Part shown: positions 1-11,561 of the stretch, piece after piece
How positions within the stretch are numbered: position 1 is the stretch's first letter
Layout of the letters: each line of letters starts with the position of its first letter
From: Atherinomorus stipes
Lineage: Eukaryota; Chordata; Actinopteri; Atheriniformes; Atherinidae
Assembly: GCA_023101725.1 (NCBI GenBank)
Contig: JALJCO010013714.1
Coordinates: 62,001 to 126,000 of the forward strand
Direction: 5' to 3'
Length of the DNA stretch: 64,000 nucleotides
Program-made: the position numbers and the translations under genes
The notes under the pieces: generated by a model
Seen by the model: only the letters and a program-made list of their open reading frames with translations
Told to the model about the DNA's origin: nothing
Databases searched by the model: none

Positions 1-525
1 GGGACTGATTTTCAGGAGCTGGGCTTGGCCCCTTTGTTCCAGTGAAAAGAACCCTGAATGCTTCAACATACCAAGACATTCTGGACAATTCCATGCTCCC
101 AACTTTGTGGGAACAGTTTGGAGCTGGTCCCTTCCTCTTCCAACATGAATGTGCACCAGTGTTTAAATCAGGTCCATAAACACATGAATAGAGTCTGGTG
201 TGGATAAACTTGACTGGCCTGCACAGTGTCCAGACCTCAACCCGATAGAACACCTTTGGGATGAATTAGAGCAGAGACTGAGAGCCAGGCCTTTTCATCC
301 AACATCAGTATGTGACCTCATAAGTGCACTTCTGGAAGAATGGTCAAAAATTCCCATCATCACACTCCTAAACCTTGTGGACAGCCTTCTCATAGTTGAA
401 GCTGTTGTAGCTGCCAAGGGTAGACTAACATCATATTGAACCCTGTAGATTAGGAATAGGATGTCACTTAAGCTCATTTGTGAGTCAAGGCAGGTGAGCA
501 AATACTTTTGGCAATATAGTATATT
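1..525 (+). mobile_element. Tc1-like transposon, 3' part only (family A, copy 1)
   Basis: The 3' half of a Tc1/mariner-type DNA transposon, cut by the window edge. The piece from about 200 translates in one frame with the Tc1 signature SPDLNPIEHLWDE-like block (here CPDLNPIEHLWDELEQRLR), which contains the last acidic residue of the DDE catalytic triad; before it, the frame is broken near 165-195 (an altered HDCAPVHK-like block), so the enzyme is dead. The element ends in a terminal repeat reading ACTTTTGGCAATATAGT at about 504-520. A sister copy with the same end lies at 43100-44237. Transposases of this family cut and paste between their inverted repeats at TA sites; that is family knowledge. 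The 5' half may lie outside the window. Confidence 0.85.
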
Positions 526-2540
526 AAAAGCCTTCCATGCTAGGATCAAAACCTTGACCTTGACATGCTTAAATCAGTCTGGCACATTGCTCACTGCTAG
601 TAAGTAAATCATGTTCTGTGTGAACCTTCAAGCACAGCAATGGTAAGAATAGGTGAACAAAGCTGCACACTGATTTTCTCGTCTAAGCCTCAGATAAGCA
701 GATTAAACTTGAAGTGTTTTTTTTTTTTTTTTAGAATGTCTGCTAAATCAAGTTTGCCTTGAGCATTCCTTTTATTTTGGAAGATTAGTATTAGTAGGCT
801 CAAAAGCTTACACACTTTATATTAAATTAATATCACCACAAAGATACAATCACAGTTTTATAAACAACGTTTACCTTTCACAAGATTATTCCAATACCTC
901 TCAGTCTATGTTCCCTCATGGCATTTGCTGTATGGGGTGGTCAGCAGTACTAAGTATTTTTTATGTTCTTTAGGCTTTTACCCATATACATTTATATTTA
1001 TTTCTTCATTTTCTGTTATTTATTATTTGTTTTTGGACCTACCTCTCTACTCGTCTTTTTTTTAATTTTCAGAGACAGTGACAAATTGTCCTCTTTGTTG
1101 CCGTTTGCATATACTTCTAAAAGGGTGGTATCATGAGGGTTTTGGTTTGACAAGTGGTCAATGGCCATCTCAGAACAAATAGTGCAGAAGTAGTCGGTTT
1201 GTATAGAAAATAGTGCCAAATAAATGAGCCTGTCCATAGCCATTGTTTGACATGTATGTAGATTAAGCAGTGGCCTAAATTAGGGCTATTCAATTACTTG
1301 CTGAGTTGGGCCAGATTTTCGAACCAATAAATGTAACAGGGCTAGACCTTGTCTCTGGCTAGTGAGTAGCAGGTAAAAGCCAACATTTTCTTACGGGAGA
1401 TGTACCACTTGTTTTAATTTTCTCGTCATTTATCACAACATTCAGTGTTTAACTGTTTCAGTCTGTAAATAACCTACTTCTTTTCCAATATCCAGTGCCT
1501 ACTGTGGTAGTACAGCTCCATTTGTAAGATGTAATTATAGGTGGAAAATCCAGACACCATAAAGTAAACATCCTGTCATGTTTTTGGTTCTGTATGTACA
1601 TTAAGAACAGGTGTTTTCATTCATGGGTTCATCTACCTGCAGAGGAGCTGTGCTAATTAAATTCAGCTGGTATACTGAACAGTTACAACAATTACTGGGC
1701 AGGATTTTTACTTTCTGGACCAGGGACAGATGTCCACCTCTGGAGGGAATAGAATAGAATAGAATAGAATAATCTTTACTGTTCACCACACACTAAGAGC
1801 AAATTAAAGATAATGATATTTAATTTAAATTTCACGGAAAAACAAACATTTTTCTGTGGGTTAAATCTGGTTTCACAGTCAATTTTACACGTGTCATGCT
1901 AAAGCTGGAGTTAGGCTGGATTTTTACTTGCAGTGTTTGTGTCATGTTGGGCCACAAAGCTGAGGCACATCAGGAACCGTGATTTCTTTGTCCTTGTGAA
2001 GCTGTTTTGCCACTTTATTTCCTTTCAGATCACTTTTATTATAAAGTTTGATACAAAATCCCACACAGGGGAATCATCCCCTCTGAAGCTGCATCCTTGA
2101 TTGAAATTAGTTGGCTGAACTACAGTATACACAAAATCTGCTGTTTTGTGAATGTTGTCCAGAAAAACATCTAAAAGGAATAACAAGTTTATTTTTTATT
2201 TATAATTTCTGCTAAAATGTGGCCTGTAACCTAAGAAAAAAATAGTAATGAAGTCTACCATCTGTTCTCTGTCAGAGAAAGCTGATATTTTTCTCCTTTC
2301 ATGGTTTCACTGCTTTTCTGTTACTGTGTATTAATTAACATTTTACTGTCTCAACTCTTTGATGCACACCCGTTTCATTAAGTGTGATTTAAAATTATAT
2401 TAATTTCAAATAATCACTTTTAGTGAGTGGGGCCAAACACAATTAGATGTACATGTAATTGTAATTTTGTCACAAATAAACATAGCCTTCTTTACACAGG
2501 TGAGCTGGATTTGTCCACAACTGGATTCATCTTGCTTGAC
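526..2540. other. Unique-looking AT-rich stretch, no gene recognised
   Basis: Apart from a 16-T run at 717-732 and the GAATA array at 1747-1772, I see no repeat family, RNA gene or convincing coding frame here. The open frames are short and without recognisable motifs. Confidence 0.5.
1747..1800 (-). repeat. (GAATA)n microsatellite with LINE-like tail
   Basis: Five tandem GAATA units (1747-1772) run into AATCTTTACTGTTCACC. In fish genomes such a pentamer next to a CTTTATTGTCA-like motif is typical of the 3' tail of a retrotransposed copy on the opposite strand. The array is seen directly; the retrotransposon origin is inferred. Confidence 0.5.
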
Positions 2541-2544
2541 CTGG

Positions 2545-2660
2545 CAGCAAACACTGTTGTGGTGTGTCATTCACGAACGAACCTGCTCTGGGAGCTGATT
2601 CTCTGTAGTGAGAAAAGATCCGATTCCTGTCTGAGAGCCAAATATTTAGAAGGGGCGGGA
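2545..2660. repeat. Possible hAT-type MITE fragment
   Basis: The stretch with TCATTCACGAACGAACC and GAGCTGATTCTCTG resembles an abundant fish short element built from ACGAACGA and GGAGCCGATTC motifs. No target duplication or matching terminal repeats could be found, so the assignment is weak. Confidence 0.3.
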
Positions 2661-2776
2661 TTTTATTTCGGTTAGCATACCATGTGTTCAATTTCATGTC
2701 TAGAAAGAGGATCATAAAGAAGGAAAGGTGGTGGCCTCTCAGAAGAACAGGAGAGTAGTGGTGCAGACCAGAAAGA

Positions 2777-2824
2777 GAGAGATAGTAAAAACGTTATTGA
2801 TCCTGAAGGGAATTTGTCCATTCA
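2777..2824 (-). repeat. LINE 3' tail fragment
   Basis: Read on the minus strand this is AATTCCCTTCAGGATCAATAAC followed by an ATC-rich end (TACTATCTCTCTC). It matches the general form of a common fish non-LTR tail, in which a stem-like GGGATCAATAAA block precedes ATCT repeats. Only the last few tens of bases are present. Confidence 0.45.
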
Positions 2825-3164
2825 GCAATAATAAAATACAGAACTCCACATGAATAACAAGAATAAAACATGAAAATATAAAGAGAGACATACTGTAGTG
2901 TTGTGATTTAGCTTGGGCATCACAATATATATAGCGTCACTATGTATGATATTCATATTAATATTAATATTTCTATTAATATCAATACTAATACAGCCTC
3001 GGAGCACCACCTTACTTATTTGATATGTAATGGAAGCAAGGAAAACCATTAAAGTCTTAAATCAACTCTTAGATTGATTTAATGAAGTGATCAGTCTCAG
3101 GACGCTTTCATGAGTTCTCGCTTGAAGTGACCTTTCATGATACATCAGAAAAACCACAAACAAC

Positions 3165-3202
3165 GACTAGTTACGATAATACGGAGTATTTATTAACTAG
3201 TC
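3165..3202. repeat. Hairpin enclosing a minus-strand AATAAA
   Basis: GACTAGTTA (3165-3173) and TAACTAGTC (3194-3202) are a perfect 9-bp inverted repeat. Inside, AATAC and GTATT pair again around GGA. TTTATT at 3189-3194 is AATAAA on the minus strand, so a poly(A)-type signal lies within the foldback. A poly(A) signal held in a hairpin is known from retroviral R regions; here that link is only a hypothesis. Confidence 0.5.
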
Positions 3203-3509
3203 TACAAACTACATGAGATAATGTATGTACAAAATATATACAAGAAATATGTGAGCATGATGATCAACCAAAAGTTATCTGGTGAAAGAAATGTGAGATG
3301 GTATGAAAATGAAACATAAATTAATTAAGCCTCAGTTAATTAATAAATGTTCAAAGAAAAAGAAGGAAGGATTTCTTAATCCAACTAAACAAAGTTAATC
3401 TGGGTCTGGTAAACCGTAGGTTTGGATTAATTCACTATCACCAACTTCTTGTGACATCAGATCATATTTCATAGCAAATGATCAGGATTCTCCTCAGAGG
3501 TTCCGTCTG

Positions 3510-4030
3510 ACTGAGGTGCTTCACTCACGCCCTGGTTCTGCTGGACTGTTCCTCAATCCTTTGGAAGATTGTCGGGTGGATGTCCCCCAAAAATCTTCCC
3601 GATCTCCTGGAAGTTCGTCCGGCTCTCTGCGGGCGGTCAGCTCAGTGGTGGTTCTGGTTCGTCTTCTCTCTCTCATCCGTCTCCCCAGAGACGTGCAGCT
3701 TCAGGACTGATGTCACGGGATGGTTGATAGTAAAGATGATTTGGGTTAAAGTCTTCTTCTCTCCATCACTCCTCCGAGTGATCCATGGTTCTGAACTCTG
3801 CTGAGTTCAGAGCAGGTTTCGTCTCATTCTTTCCTCATTGTTCCAAGTTTCTTCAGTTCTGCCTTGTTCGTTCTTCTGCGTGTTCAGATTCGATCTGAAT
3901 CTCTCCGTTCAGAGCTTCGCGCTCTGCCTGGCAGTGGAATGTGGCTTGCAGCTTGTCAGCCAATGGGAAGCTGACAGAGTCAGGTTTCATCCAATAGTCA
4001 GACACATCTCAAATGATCATTTGACTATCA
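3510..4030. other. Hairpin-dense GC-richer segment, possibly an old LTR or leader
   Basis: GC content is visibly above the flanks. Small perfect inverted repeats follow one another: 3678-3693 (6-bp stem), 3765-3782 (7-bp), 3790-3811 (9-bp, TCTGAACTC/GAGTTCAGA), 3883-3899 (7-bp), 3910-3926 (6-bp), 3954-3976 (7-bp around CAATGGGAA). A 16-bp palindrome TCAAATGATCATTTGA lies at 4009-4024, and two CCAAT motifs occur near 3960 and 3990. With the AATAAA hairpin at 3165-3202, a minus-strand solo LTR with a structured leader is one reading. No TG...CA ends, target duplication or primer-binding site could be fixed, and no retroviral coding remains are visible, so the identity is open. Confidence 0.35.
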
Positions 4031-5124
4031 GTTAAGCTTAATGGTTATAAGCATCTGTGAATTCTAAGTGAGGCATGTGTACAAATGGATCAATTATTGA
4101 GACATGATGAAATGAAAATAACAAAAATAAAATAGAATAAAGCAAAGATCTGAATTATACGAATAAAGAAAGACATTGAATAAACAAATCAGCTAAACAG
4201 ATAAAACAGGATTAATCTTGATGCCTTAAGATTCCTGTAAAGAAAATACATGTTAGACATCATTTGATATGAGGAAGTCCATTTCTAACATAAAAGTGGA
4301 TTTCAGCAGTTGGGTAAAGTGTCTCTTTCTTCACCTTTATGCAGCAAATCCTGGAATGCATGTGATGTGAATTTGGGGAAGAAACGTCTAGTTTCTAATC
4401 ACCAAAGTATATCATGTTACATATCAAAAGAAAAGTCTTCATCATGTGATTAACATGAGCTTACTTTCCTGATAATATAAAACAGTTCTTGGATGTTAAG
4501 AACACATAACAAAATTGGTTATAAGGAACCAATTTATAGCAGGTCGTAAATACTGTGAAGGAGTATCTTCAAGCTTGGAGGATGGGTTCAAAGTTCAACA
4601 ATTGGCCTTTGTTTGTTTTACCAAAATGCAGGTCCTCTCCTGAGTTGCACTCAGGACCATAAATCTGTGATTCCTCAGAGAAGGTCCTTCTCTGAGCAAA
4701 ATTCCTCCTTGGGACGTCTGTTTTACATCCAAATGTGGCCTTTATCAATCAGTGTGTGTTCCAAAGTATATTTGGTTAGATGTGTGTATCCTTTTGCTGA
4801 GACCTTTGGGCTTGAGATCACTACAGTAGTGAGGGGAAATAAACTGACTGGTAAAAAGGTATGGTAACAGTAATTATATGCACAAACAAGCAGATAAACA
4901 CAAGACAACATACAATGTGTGTCAGCAGCAGCAAGATATAAAGTGGCCTGCAGGAATGTTCGCAGTCGTTCCATTCCATGGAATCGTTTATCTGCCTGCG
5001 TAACAATATTACTTATCGGTTCTGCCAACGTCCAACATGTTTCTGTGATGACATCACACCATGTTTTGACTCAGAACATCTCCAACATAATGTCAAGGCA
5101 AAAAGCACTCCAATGTATGGTTGT

Positions 5125-5240
5125 TGTTCACAAAAACAATGCTGCAATAGGTGCACTGCAGACCTTTGATCACATCAGAGGGTGTAATACCTCCAGCACG
5201 CTAAAGCACTTGTCCAAACAGCATGCAAAAAATTATTTTT
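5125..5240 (+). pseudogene. Possible BED zinc-finger relic (hAT-type transposase)
   Basis: Two frames together give a BED-finger-like pattern: CNRC (5143-5154) supplies a C-x2-C pair, and about 18 codons later, in the +1 frame, GCNTSSTLKHLSKQH supplies the NTS-x-L-x2-HL-x3-H end. BED fingers are DNA-binding domains at the N-terminus of hAT transposases and of host proteins derived from them. The single-base shift between the halves and the lack of any recognisable transposase core downstream mean that it is, at best, a dead fragment. It could also be chance; the NTSSTLKHLSKQH block is the main support. Confidence 0.4.
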
Positions 5241-6200
5241 CATCATACATCACTCGCGGATGCTTGTAGTGGCACAATTAGAGTTAAAAATCAAATCAGT
5301 TAAACTTCTGGGGTTTTAGTCATCGTTTAGCCGTTCAATATCAGAGGGAGTTTCACAGAGTTTGAATCTCGATAAAGAGGCAAATCATTGCACATGAGCA
5401 AAAATGTACAAAAATAAACAATCTTAAAAGTGTTTAATTCCAGGATATTGTCATTTAACACCAACACAAAACACATTTTGCCCCCAAAGTTGCCAGCTAC
5501 TCAGCCCACAACCAGTAATCAACAACAAATTCAGAAAGCTGTTAATGTTGATCAATGTTATTAAGAAATACTGTTCTTACTTTAATGAAATAATTTAGTT
5601 CAAAAAGACCTAACTGAAAGATCTGCTGTTTTAACTAGTAAACACGTTAAAAACAGCCGTTCTGATATTTCATCTGCTCATTTCATCTGTAACCACTCAC
5701 TGTTTTGTAAGGTTCAGATTTACTGGGTTTAATGGCTTCTTTTCCTCATAATAAAACCATAATGATTCTACCACCGTTATCATCATCAGCCACAGCAGCT
5801 GATGAAGGTCCTGCTGTGGCAAACGCCTTAATCGTTTTCAGAGATTCAGCTTTGCCTTTAAAAAGAAAAAAAAATCCCAGATTCCCCACGCCTCCTCTCA
5901 GTTTTCTCTTGATCTCCAGCCCAACATATAGCCTCCATCTACCAGTCCAGAACCTGAGGAGGTTTAACGCTCTGACTGGGTCAGCCTGGTGTCTGGGAGG
6001 AACAGAACCAATTGGCTCAAGATAAATGTGTGGGACTGGTCGTTGCTAAGGAGAGAAAGAAACTTCTGTGCTGCCTTTTTTTGACAAACGAATCACACGA
6101 GTCATGAGGACAGCCGAAGGAGGGGTGTTTTAAAATTTGATCAGGCAAGCCCGGTGTCAGTTGGACTGTCGATCTACCAAGTTTTATGGACCAGCCAGAC

Positions 6201-6305
6201 CAGGGGTCGTTAAGTTTGGTTCTAGAGGGCCGCAGTCCTGAAAGTTTTTAAGGATTCCCTGTTTTTAAAAAAAAAACTGATTCACATGAATGAGTTACTA
6301 AGCAG
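6201..6305 (+). mobile_element. hAT-type MITE, left end only
   Basis: Starts CAGGGGTCGTTAAG and continues GGTTCTAGAGGGCCGC and GGATTCCCTG. CAGGGGT is a common hAT terminus, and the GGTTCTGGAGGGCC motif is frequent in fish hAT MITEs. The matching right terminus is not found. Confidence 0.5.
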
Positions 6306-6321
6306 CAGACTAAGGTCTGCC

Positions 6322-6400
6322 TAAACCAAGACCACAAGACCTGAGAGTATCAAGACCAAGAACAGGAAAGACCAAGTCAAGACCAAGACTAGTTCAACTT
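6322..6400 (+). repeat. Degenerate tandem array of CAAGACC-like units
   Basis: Loosely repeated AAGACC/AAGACCA words (CCAAGACCACAAGACC, CAAGACCAAG, CAAGACCAAGAC) form an irregular minisatellite directly before the AAT microsatellite. Confidence 0.55.
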
Positions 6401-6414
6401 GAGATTGAGACAGA

Positions 6415-6415
<1 letters not shown>

Positions 6416-6486
<71 letters not shown>
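6416..6486. repeat. (AAT)n microsatellite
   Basis: An almost perfect run of about 23 AAT/TAA units. Confidence 0.95.
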
Positions 6487-6488
<2 letters not shown>

Positions 6489-6572
6489 TGTTATCTGACT
6501 GGTACTTGACAGGAGGTGTATAATGATACATATTTATAAAAAAAAAAGAAAAATAAAGAAAAAAGTGCCTGC

Positions 6573-6700
6573 TAGGGAGGGCTGGGTGATTTAGACTTAA
6601 ATCTGTATTGCGTAATTATCTGAACTGTGTGTGGTGACGATATATATTATCTTCTTCTGTATATACTGTATGTCAGAATCTCAGAAGTAAACAAACAACA
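6573..6700 (+). mobile_element. hAT-like repeat fragment (GGGCTGGGTGAT type)
   Basis: Starts AGGGAGGGCTGGGTGAT and goes on with CTGTATTGCG and GACGATATAT words. A terminus of the form AGGGCTGGGCGAT is widespread in vertebrate hAT-type MITEs. The right end is not seen. A similar start (GGCCTGGGTGATATGACC) occurs near 26935. Confidence 0.4.
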
Positions 6701-6918
6701 GTTCCTGCTTCTTTTCTTTTTGGCTACTTGGAAAATCACATAACGATGCAGATTTTTACTTTGATTTTGATTGTAGTTGTGTAACAGCAGCTCAACACTA
6801 ATGTACTACTTTATTTCCGCCAGCTGGCTCGAGTCCAATGCTTGTTTCATTAGCGGCATTGCAACAGGACGAGGGAACAAACATGCGCAGAACAACCGGA
6901 AATAAGTTAAAGCAGAAT

Positions 6919-7032
6919 AAATGTAAACATGATTATTTAATTTGGAATTAAAATGGAAATAAACCAGCCACTGAATTTGTAATTAAGTTTAATTTGGAAT
7001 TATCATTTCGTGTGAAATTAGGTGTTTACAAG
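6919..7032. mobile_element. Short inverted-repeat element (MITE candidate)
   Basis: AATGTAAACATGATTATTT at the left faces GTGTTTACAAGG at the right, and TTTGGAATTAAAAT faces TAATTTGGAATTATC internally, so the piece folds imperfectly on itself. No target duplication could be settled. Confidence 0.35.
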
Positions 7033-7258
7033 GTCCTTTTCCGGCAACATGTATGAACCAAGTCGGATAGTGGCATCTAGCAGACAGCAGGTACAGATTC
7101 TCTCATCATGTCACAAACACAAGGAAGAAAGACATTATTGTCTGAATGTCACTAACAGCTTACAAAATGATCGTTAGCTACCTACTGAAAATATCAGAAG
7201 AGTGAGCCGCTTCCGGCACGCTTCCAGAAGCGGGACACTCTTGCCCATTCCCCATTGA

Positions 7259-7462
7259 CTATTGCCTGTCAATCACTCTTATAAAGGAGGATGACATAGA
7301 GAAAAAAAAGATATTGTGGGATATTTTATATTAAAAACAAAAAAAAAAAAAAAATTTTGGGAATATTTAAAACCACTTAAAAAAAGGGGGGGGGAATGGA
7401 GGGAATTTATAATATTATTAAAGGGGGGGGAGAAAAAGAAAAAAAGAAAAAAAAAAGAAGAA

Positions 7463-7511
<49 letters not shown>

Positions 7512-7828
7512 GGCCCCCGGGAAAAAAGTTTTAAATTTTAAAAAAAAAGAAGCAAAAAAAAAAACCAAAAAAAAAAAGGGGGGGGGGGGGGGGGGGGGGG
7601 GAAAAAGGGGGGGGGGGGGGGGGGGGAAAAGAAATTAGAGAAAAAAAATAAAAAAAAAAAAGAAGAAAAAAAGAGTGGCAATAATTAAGAAAAAGAAAAA
7701 AGGAAAAAAAAAAAAAGAAAAAATCCTCAGAACAACAAAAAACACCAGAAACAAAAAAAAAAAATATAATACCAAAAAACCAAAAAAAAAAAAAATCCGG
7801 TACCTTAAGAGTGATTGACAGGCAATAG
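7259..7828. repeat. Homopolymer-rich purine tract flanked by a 23-bp inverted repeat
   Basis: Position 7259-7281 and its exact reverse complement at 7806-7828 (TAAGAGTGATTGACAGGCAATAG) enclose about 520 bases made almost only of long A and G runs, with odd islands such as GGGCCCCCGGG. The composition is unlike anything else in the window. Long reading frames here are just poly-Lys/Gly or poly-Phe. A poor consensus over a GA-rich hairpin is more likely than real sequence. Confidence 0.85.
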
Positions 7829-7861
7829 ACAAATAAAACACGAGAGCAGAAATGACTGGCA

Positions 7862-10540
7862 GATGTTTTTTTTTTTTTTAAGTTCCATTATTTGCACACC
7901 TGATGTATAATAATATTTATATATTCCCAATACACCTTATGTATTCATTGAATATTGCAAAAATTATTCAAAGAAACACAACTTTAAAATGCAACGCTCC
8001 ATGTTTATTTGATTATATTTGATACACCAGACTCGTAAAGATCCATATAATTTCAGAGGCACAGCAAAGCAAAGGTACCCGAAATGAAAACAAAATACGT
8101 AAATACTCTTGTACCTTTCACTCTCTAAACAACCTACACAATGATTTTTTCTCAGTATGGCTTCAAGTCAAAGTTTAAAGTGTTAGATCTCTTCCCAGCT
8201 GACAGATTTTTTGAAGAGATCTCACATTTTGGATGCACTATACACCTATGTAAGGCCATTAGAGGCATGGAAAATGAAATGAATCAAGTTGTTTTTCTTT
8301 TTTTTCTTTAACTTAAACTAGAAAATATGGTAATAAATCAAAATTTATACCAATATGAAAACATCCATTATGGTAATTTTATGCATGCAAAGAGAGATAA
8401 ACACATATTAATGAGACAGTTAAAGTGTTTTCCTGGCTCATTGTATCTTAATGTATGATTCATAACGACCTAAAGTGACATGAAACCTCGATCTTGTCTG
8501 ACAGCTAAGAAAGCTGTTGTGGCATATCCCAGGGAAAGACAATGACCCCGGCATTTTCAACACAGTTTGAAAGCACACTGCTCTCAAGGTCGACGGACCA
8601 CTAGAGCAACAGCAAAGGTTATTTCATTGCATTAAGCCACTGACTACAGAGCGTCTCACACAGGCTCTAGGCTGCTTTCAACAAGCCTGTCCTGCTGAAT
8701 TCTTTTGTAACGTTTCTCTTGCACAGCCTGACATTTGTTATTTTCTCTGGGAATGTAATGTTATTTCCTTTTTCACTACTACACGTTTCTTGTGTAGATT
8801 AGAAAAAGCACAGGCTATCAAAACCAAAATGCAGTCAAGTCCAAAATGGAAGGGCAAATTCTCTCTCACTTCAAACATTGTGCTCACTTTGCAGGCCATA
8901 ATAGTTAATAAGATGACAATGTCACAAAGACCTCAGTATCAATGAGAGACAGAAGAAGAAGAAAAAAGAAACATGTTGGTGTGGCAGCAATGGAAATAAT
9001 GAAGGTGAGCTCTCACTGACTTTGTGAGAGATTTTATGAGAAGAAGAGCTGTAGTTTTTGTATGAATAAGCAGGTTTTGATTGCTGCTTTAACAGGATGA
9101 TACCCCAACTCTGTCATGCCAGGAATATGCATCATTTCCTGGTTTATATTATAACTCTATACCGTGAAATGGGGGAGAAAAACAAAAAGAACATTTAAAA
9201 AACAGCCATCTTAGCTTAGATTTCTTAAAAAAAAAAAAGACATTTACTCCTTCAAATGTTATATCTGGAAATTATCTCATACCAATACAGCAAGATAATT
9301 TGTCTAGAAGCAAACTAATCCATTTAAACACTCTCTTTCAGTCAGAATGCAAAACAATGATGGAGTGATTGATTCCAAAATGTCCTTTGTGATGATGCCA
9401 ACGGCTGACACTGAGCAGAAATAACAAGAACATTGCATCTACTCTTCTGTCAATCAACACATTTGATGTTCTTAACTCATGTATCAGTGCATAAAATTGG
9501 ACAGGGAAGCCATATTGATGCATAGCATAAATAAATGAACTTGCACTGCTGCAGTATTTTCATATGCTGTGGTGTTTTATTTTCTGTTGAAATCTGTGCA
9601 AAGCTGTCAGCTCCTTGGCTGAGCATTTCTGCTTTGGAACTGCCAGCTCCTGCAGAGGTGAACCTACAAGGTCTGCTGTTGGCAGTCAAAGACTCTCAGA
9701 GAAAAACTTTATGTAACAAAGCATCTGGGTCTAAAGGAAAGAGGAGAGAATAATAAATTGGGTTTTGATGGTCATCATGACCTTAAAGCTGCACATGGTA
9801 CACAAGGCTTGGGATTTTTCTCGCTACTGTCACAGATCTGCTCCCTCATGCTTTCTTGATGTGTTTGTGTTAGTATTTGGGTGTAAACAGAGTTAACTTC
9901 TTGGTAAATACTGAAAAATCCTCACCTCCCTTAGTAATCTTGTGTATTTGGGATTTCCTTTCTTTCTGTGCTATACACAGAGGTCAGCCAACATCCAGCG
10001 ACTGCATTTTTAAACTGCTCTGAATTTCAACACGTCCTTGGTTATAAATGAGGACTACTCAATGACCCAGTCATATAAAAATAAACAGAAAATGTTGGTT
10101 ATTTGTGCTAAGCTAGCAATTTATATTCACTGACCATCAATAAATAGCAGAGACTCATGTTTTCAATCAAATGACTCACATACTAGTGAATTTGCCTGAA
10201 TGAAGCCTTATAAATGCCAAACAGGGTTTGGTTCAAGCTCTTTCTGCTACAGGAAGCTGAGTTGTTGGACCCAAGGAGCAAACTGAATAAGTTACATCAA
10301 GTTTATTATGACCAGGGTGAGAACAAATTGGTGAAGATGTCTAGTGGACACAACTGAAGACTGTTATTGTTATTGTTTATTGATCAACCATCAGCTATCT
10401 CAGACACAAATGAGTGCGGTTCTTCCTTTGGTCAAAACACCATTTTCATATTTAGTTTAACACATGCAGTCATTCATACAGCATACTACACATACAAAAG
10501 GTTCCATAAAAGAGGAAGTTAAAATCATCATCTAATTGAA
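7862..10540. other. Unique-looking stretch, no gene recognised
   Basis: AT-rich sequence with short homopolymer runs (T run at 7867-7880, A run at 9227-9238). No transposon ends, RNA genes or motif-bearing frames were seen. Confidence 0.5.
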
Positions 10541-10541
10541 A

Positions 10542-10729
10542 TTCTGCCCATGTATAAGTAAAATGTTCTTGATAAGATTTCTTGAAATAAGATGCATTGC
10601 CTTAAAACAAGATCTTATATCTCACTGAAATGTTTCTCTTTAAGTAATTTTGTCTTATTTTGAGTGTGATTACATATTTTGACTAGAAATTAGAAAAATA
10701 TACTTGCTAAGATTTGAGTTTTCTCTGTG
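10542..10729 (-). mobile_element. Short interspersed DNA repeat (CACTGCAAAAACTC family, copy 1)
   Basis: Reverse complement of the copy at 49696-49882: shared blocks include AATGCATCTTATTTCAAG, AAAATAAGACAAAATTAC and CTAATTTCTAGTCAAA-like words. The family terminus CACTGCAAAAA is typical of hAT-type MITEs. This copy has a changed outer end (CACAGAGAAAACTC). Confidence 0.65.
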
Positions 10730-11561
10730 CAAGATCCAAATTTGCGTGTATTAATTTGCCCGTGCAATCCAGAATTTTGGGCGGGGAGCTGAATTACGGT
10801 TTGCGGGTGAATTACTAACAACGAAGGTGCAAATGCAAGTGCAAACGTGTTGGAAACGCTCCTATATATAAATGCGGGTTCTGTGTGTTGCAAGGTTTGC
10901 AATGTGGCGAATTGCGAGAGACAACAGCACAAAGGAAAATAGGACTCTATGAGATAAAGATAGTGGATGAAGGAAATGAAAACATAATTCACAATAAATG
11001 ATACAAATTTAAATAATACAACAAGTATCTGTGCAAAGTCTCAGAAGTGGCCAATTCATGAGAACATGGATCAGGAGTTGCTGAAAAGTGTCCACAGCTT
11101 TGAAGATGGTCTCTGATATCTATTATGCACGAGGTGCACACTCTTTGGCACAATGCCAACGTCTTCTGAGGCTTGCGCTGCCAGGTGATCTTGTGACCCT
11201 GTCCAGCCACTAAGATCCAAGTTAAAATGTGTCATTGGCAAAAAAGGGAAATAAAACGATACAATTGATGTCAGCTTTAGTACTCATTACGCACCACAGT
11301 GGCTGCAAAGGTTCTGATTTGTTTGTCCAGAACATTTTACACCGTGTTACATAGTGGTGTTTGCTGTATTGATTGTTGTTGAATTCAACACTGAGAACTC
11401 ATAGTTGCCTTCACTGCTCATGAAAAATCATTTTGAGTCAGAGTTATGTGTGTCTATGTCCCCCTCAGAAGCTGAAGCCTTTTGTGCCCAAAGCTGAGCT
11501 GAAGCTGCCAAATAGTTTTGGCAAAAAACTGGAGGGTGGGGAGAAAATGTCAAACTATTAA

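Noticed and set aside
3060..4960. Confident call of an endogenous retroviral LTR
   Set aside because: No TG...CA boundary, target duplication, primer-binding site or viral coding remains; kept only as an open possibility.
4919..5269. 116-codon plus-strand frame taken as a gene
   Set aside because: Only the last third shows any motif (BED-like, reported as a relic); the first part has no similarity that I can see.
5732..6025. 97-codon plus-strand frame starting MASFPHNKTIMILPPLSSSA
   Set aside because: Fair start and non-repetitive DNA, but low-complexity composition, no domain, and no splice or promoter context I could support.
6416..6486. CRISPR-like array
   Set aside because: A simple trinucleotide microsatellite, with no spacers; the window is eukaryotic.
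7316..7841. Open frames coding poly-Lys/Gly on plus and poly-Phe on minus strand
   Set aside because: They come only from the A and G runs of the low-complexity tract and have no normal amino-acid composition.
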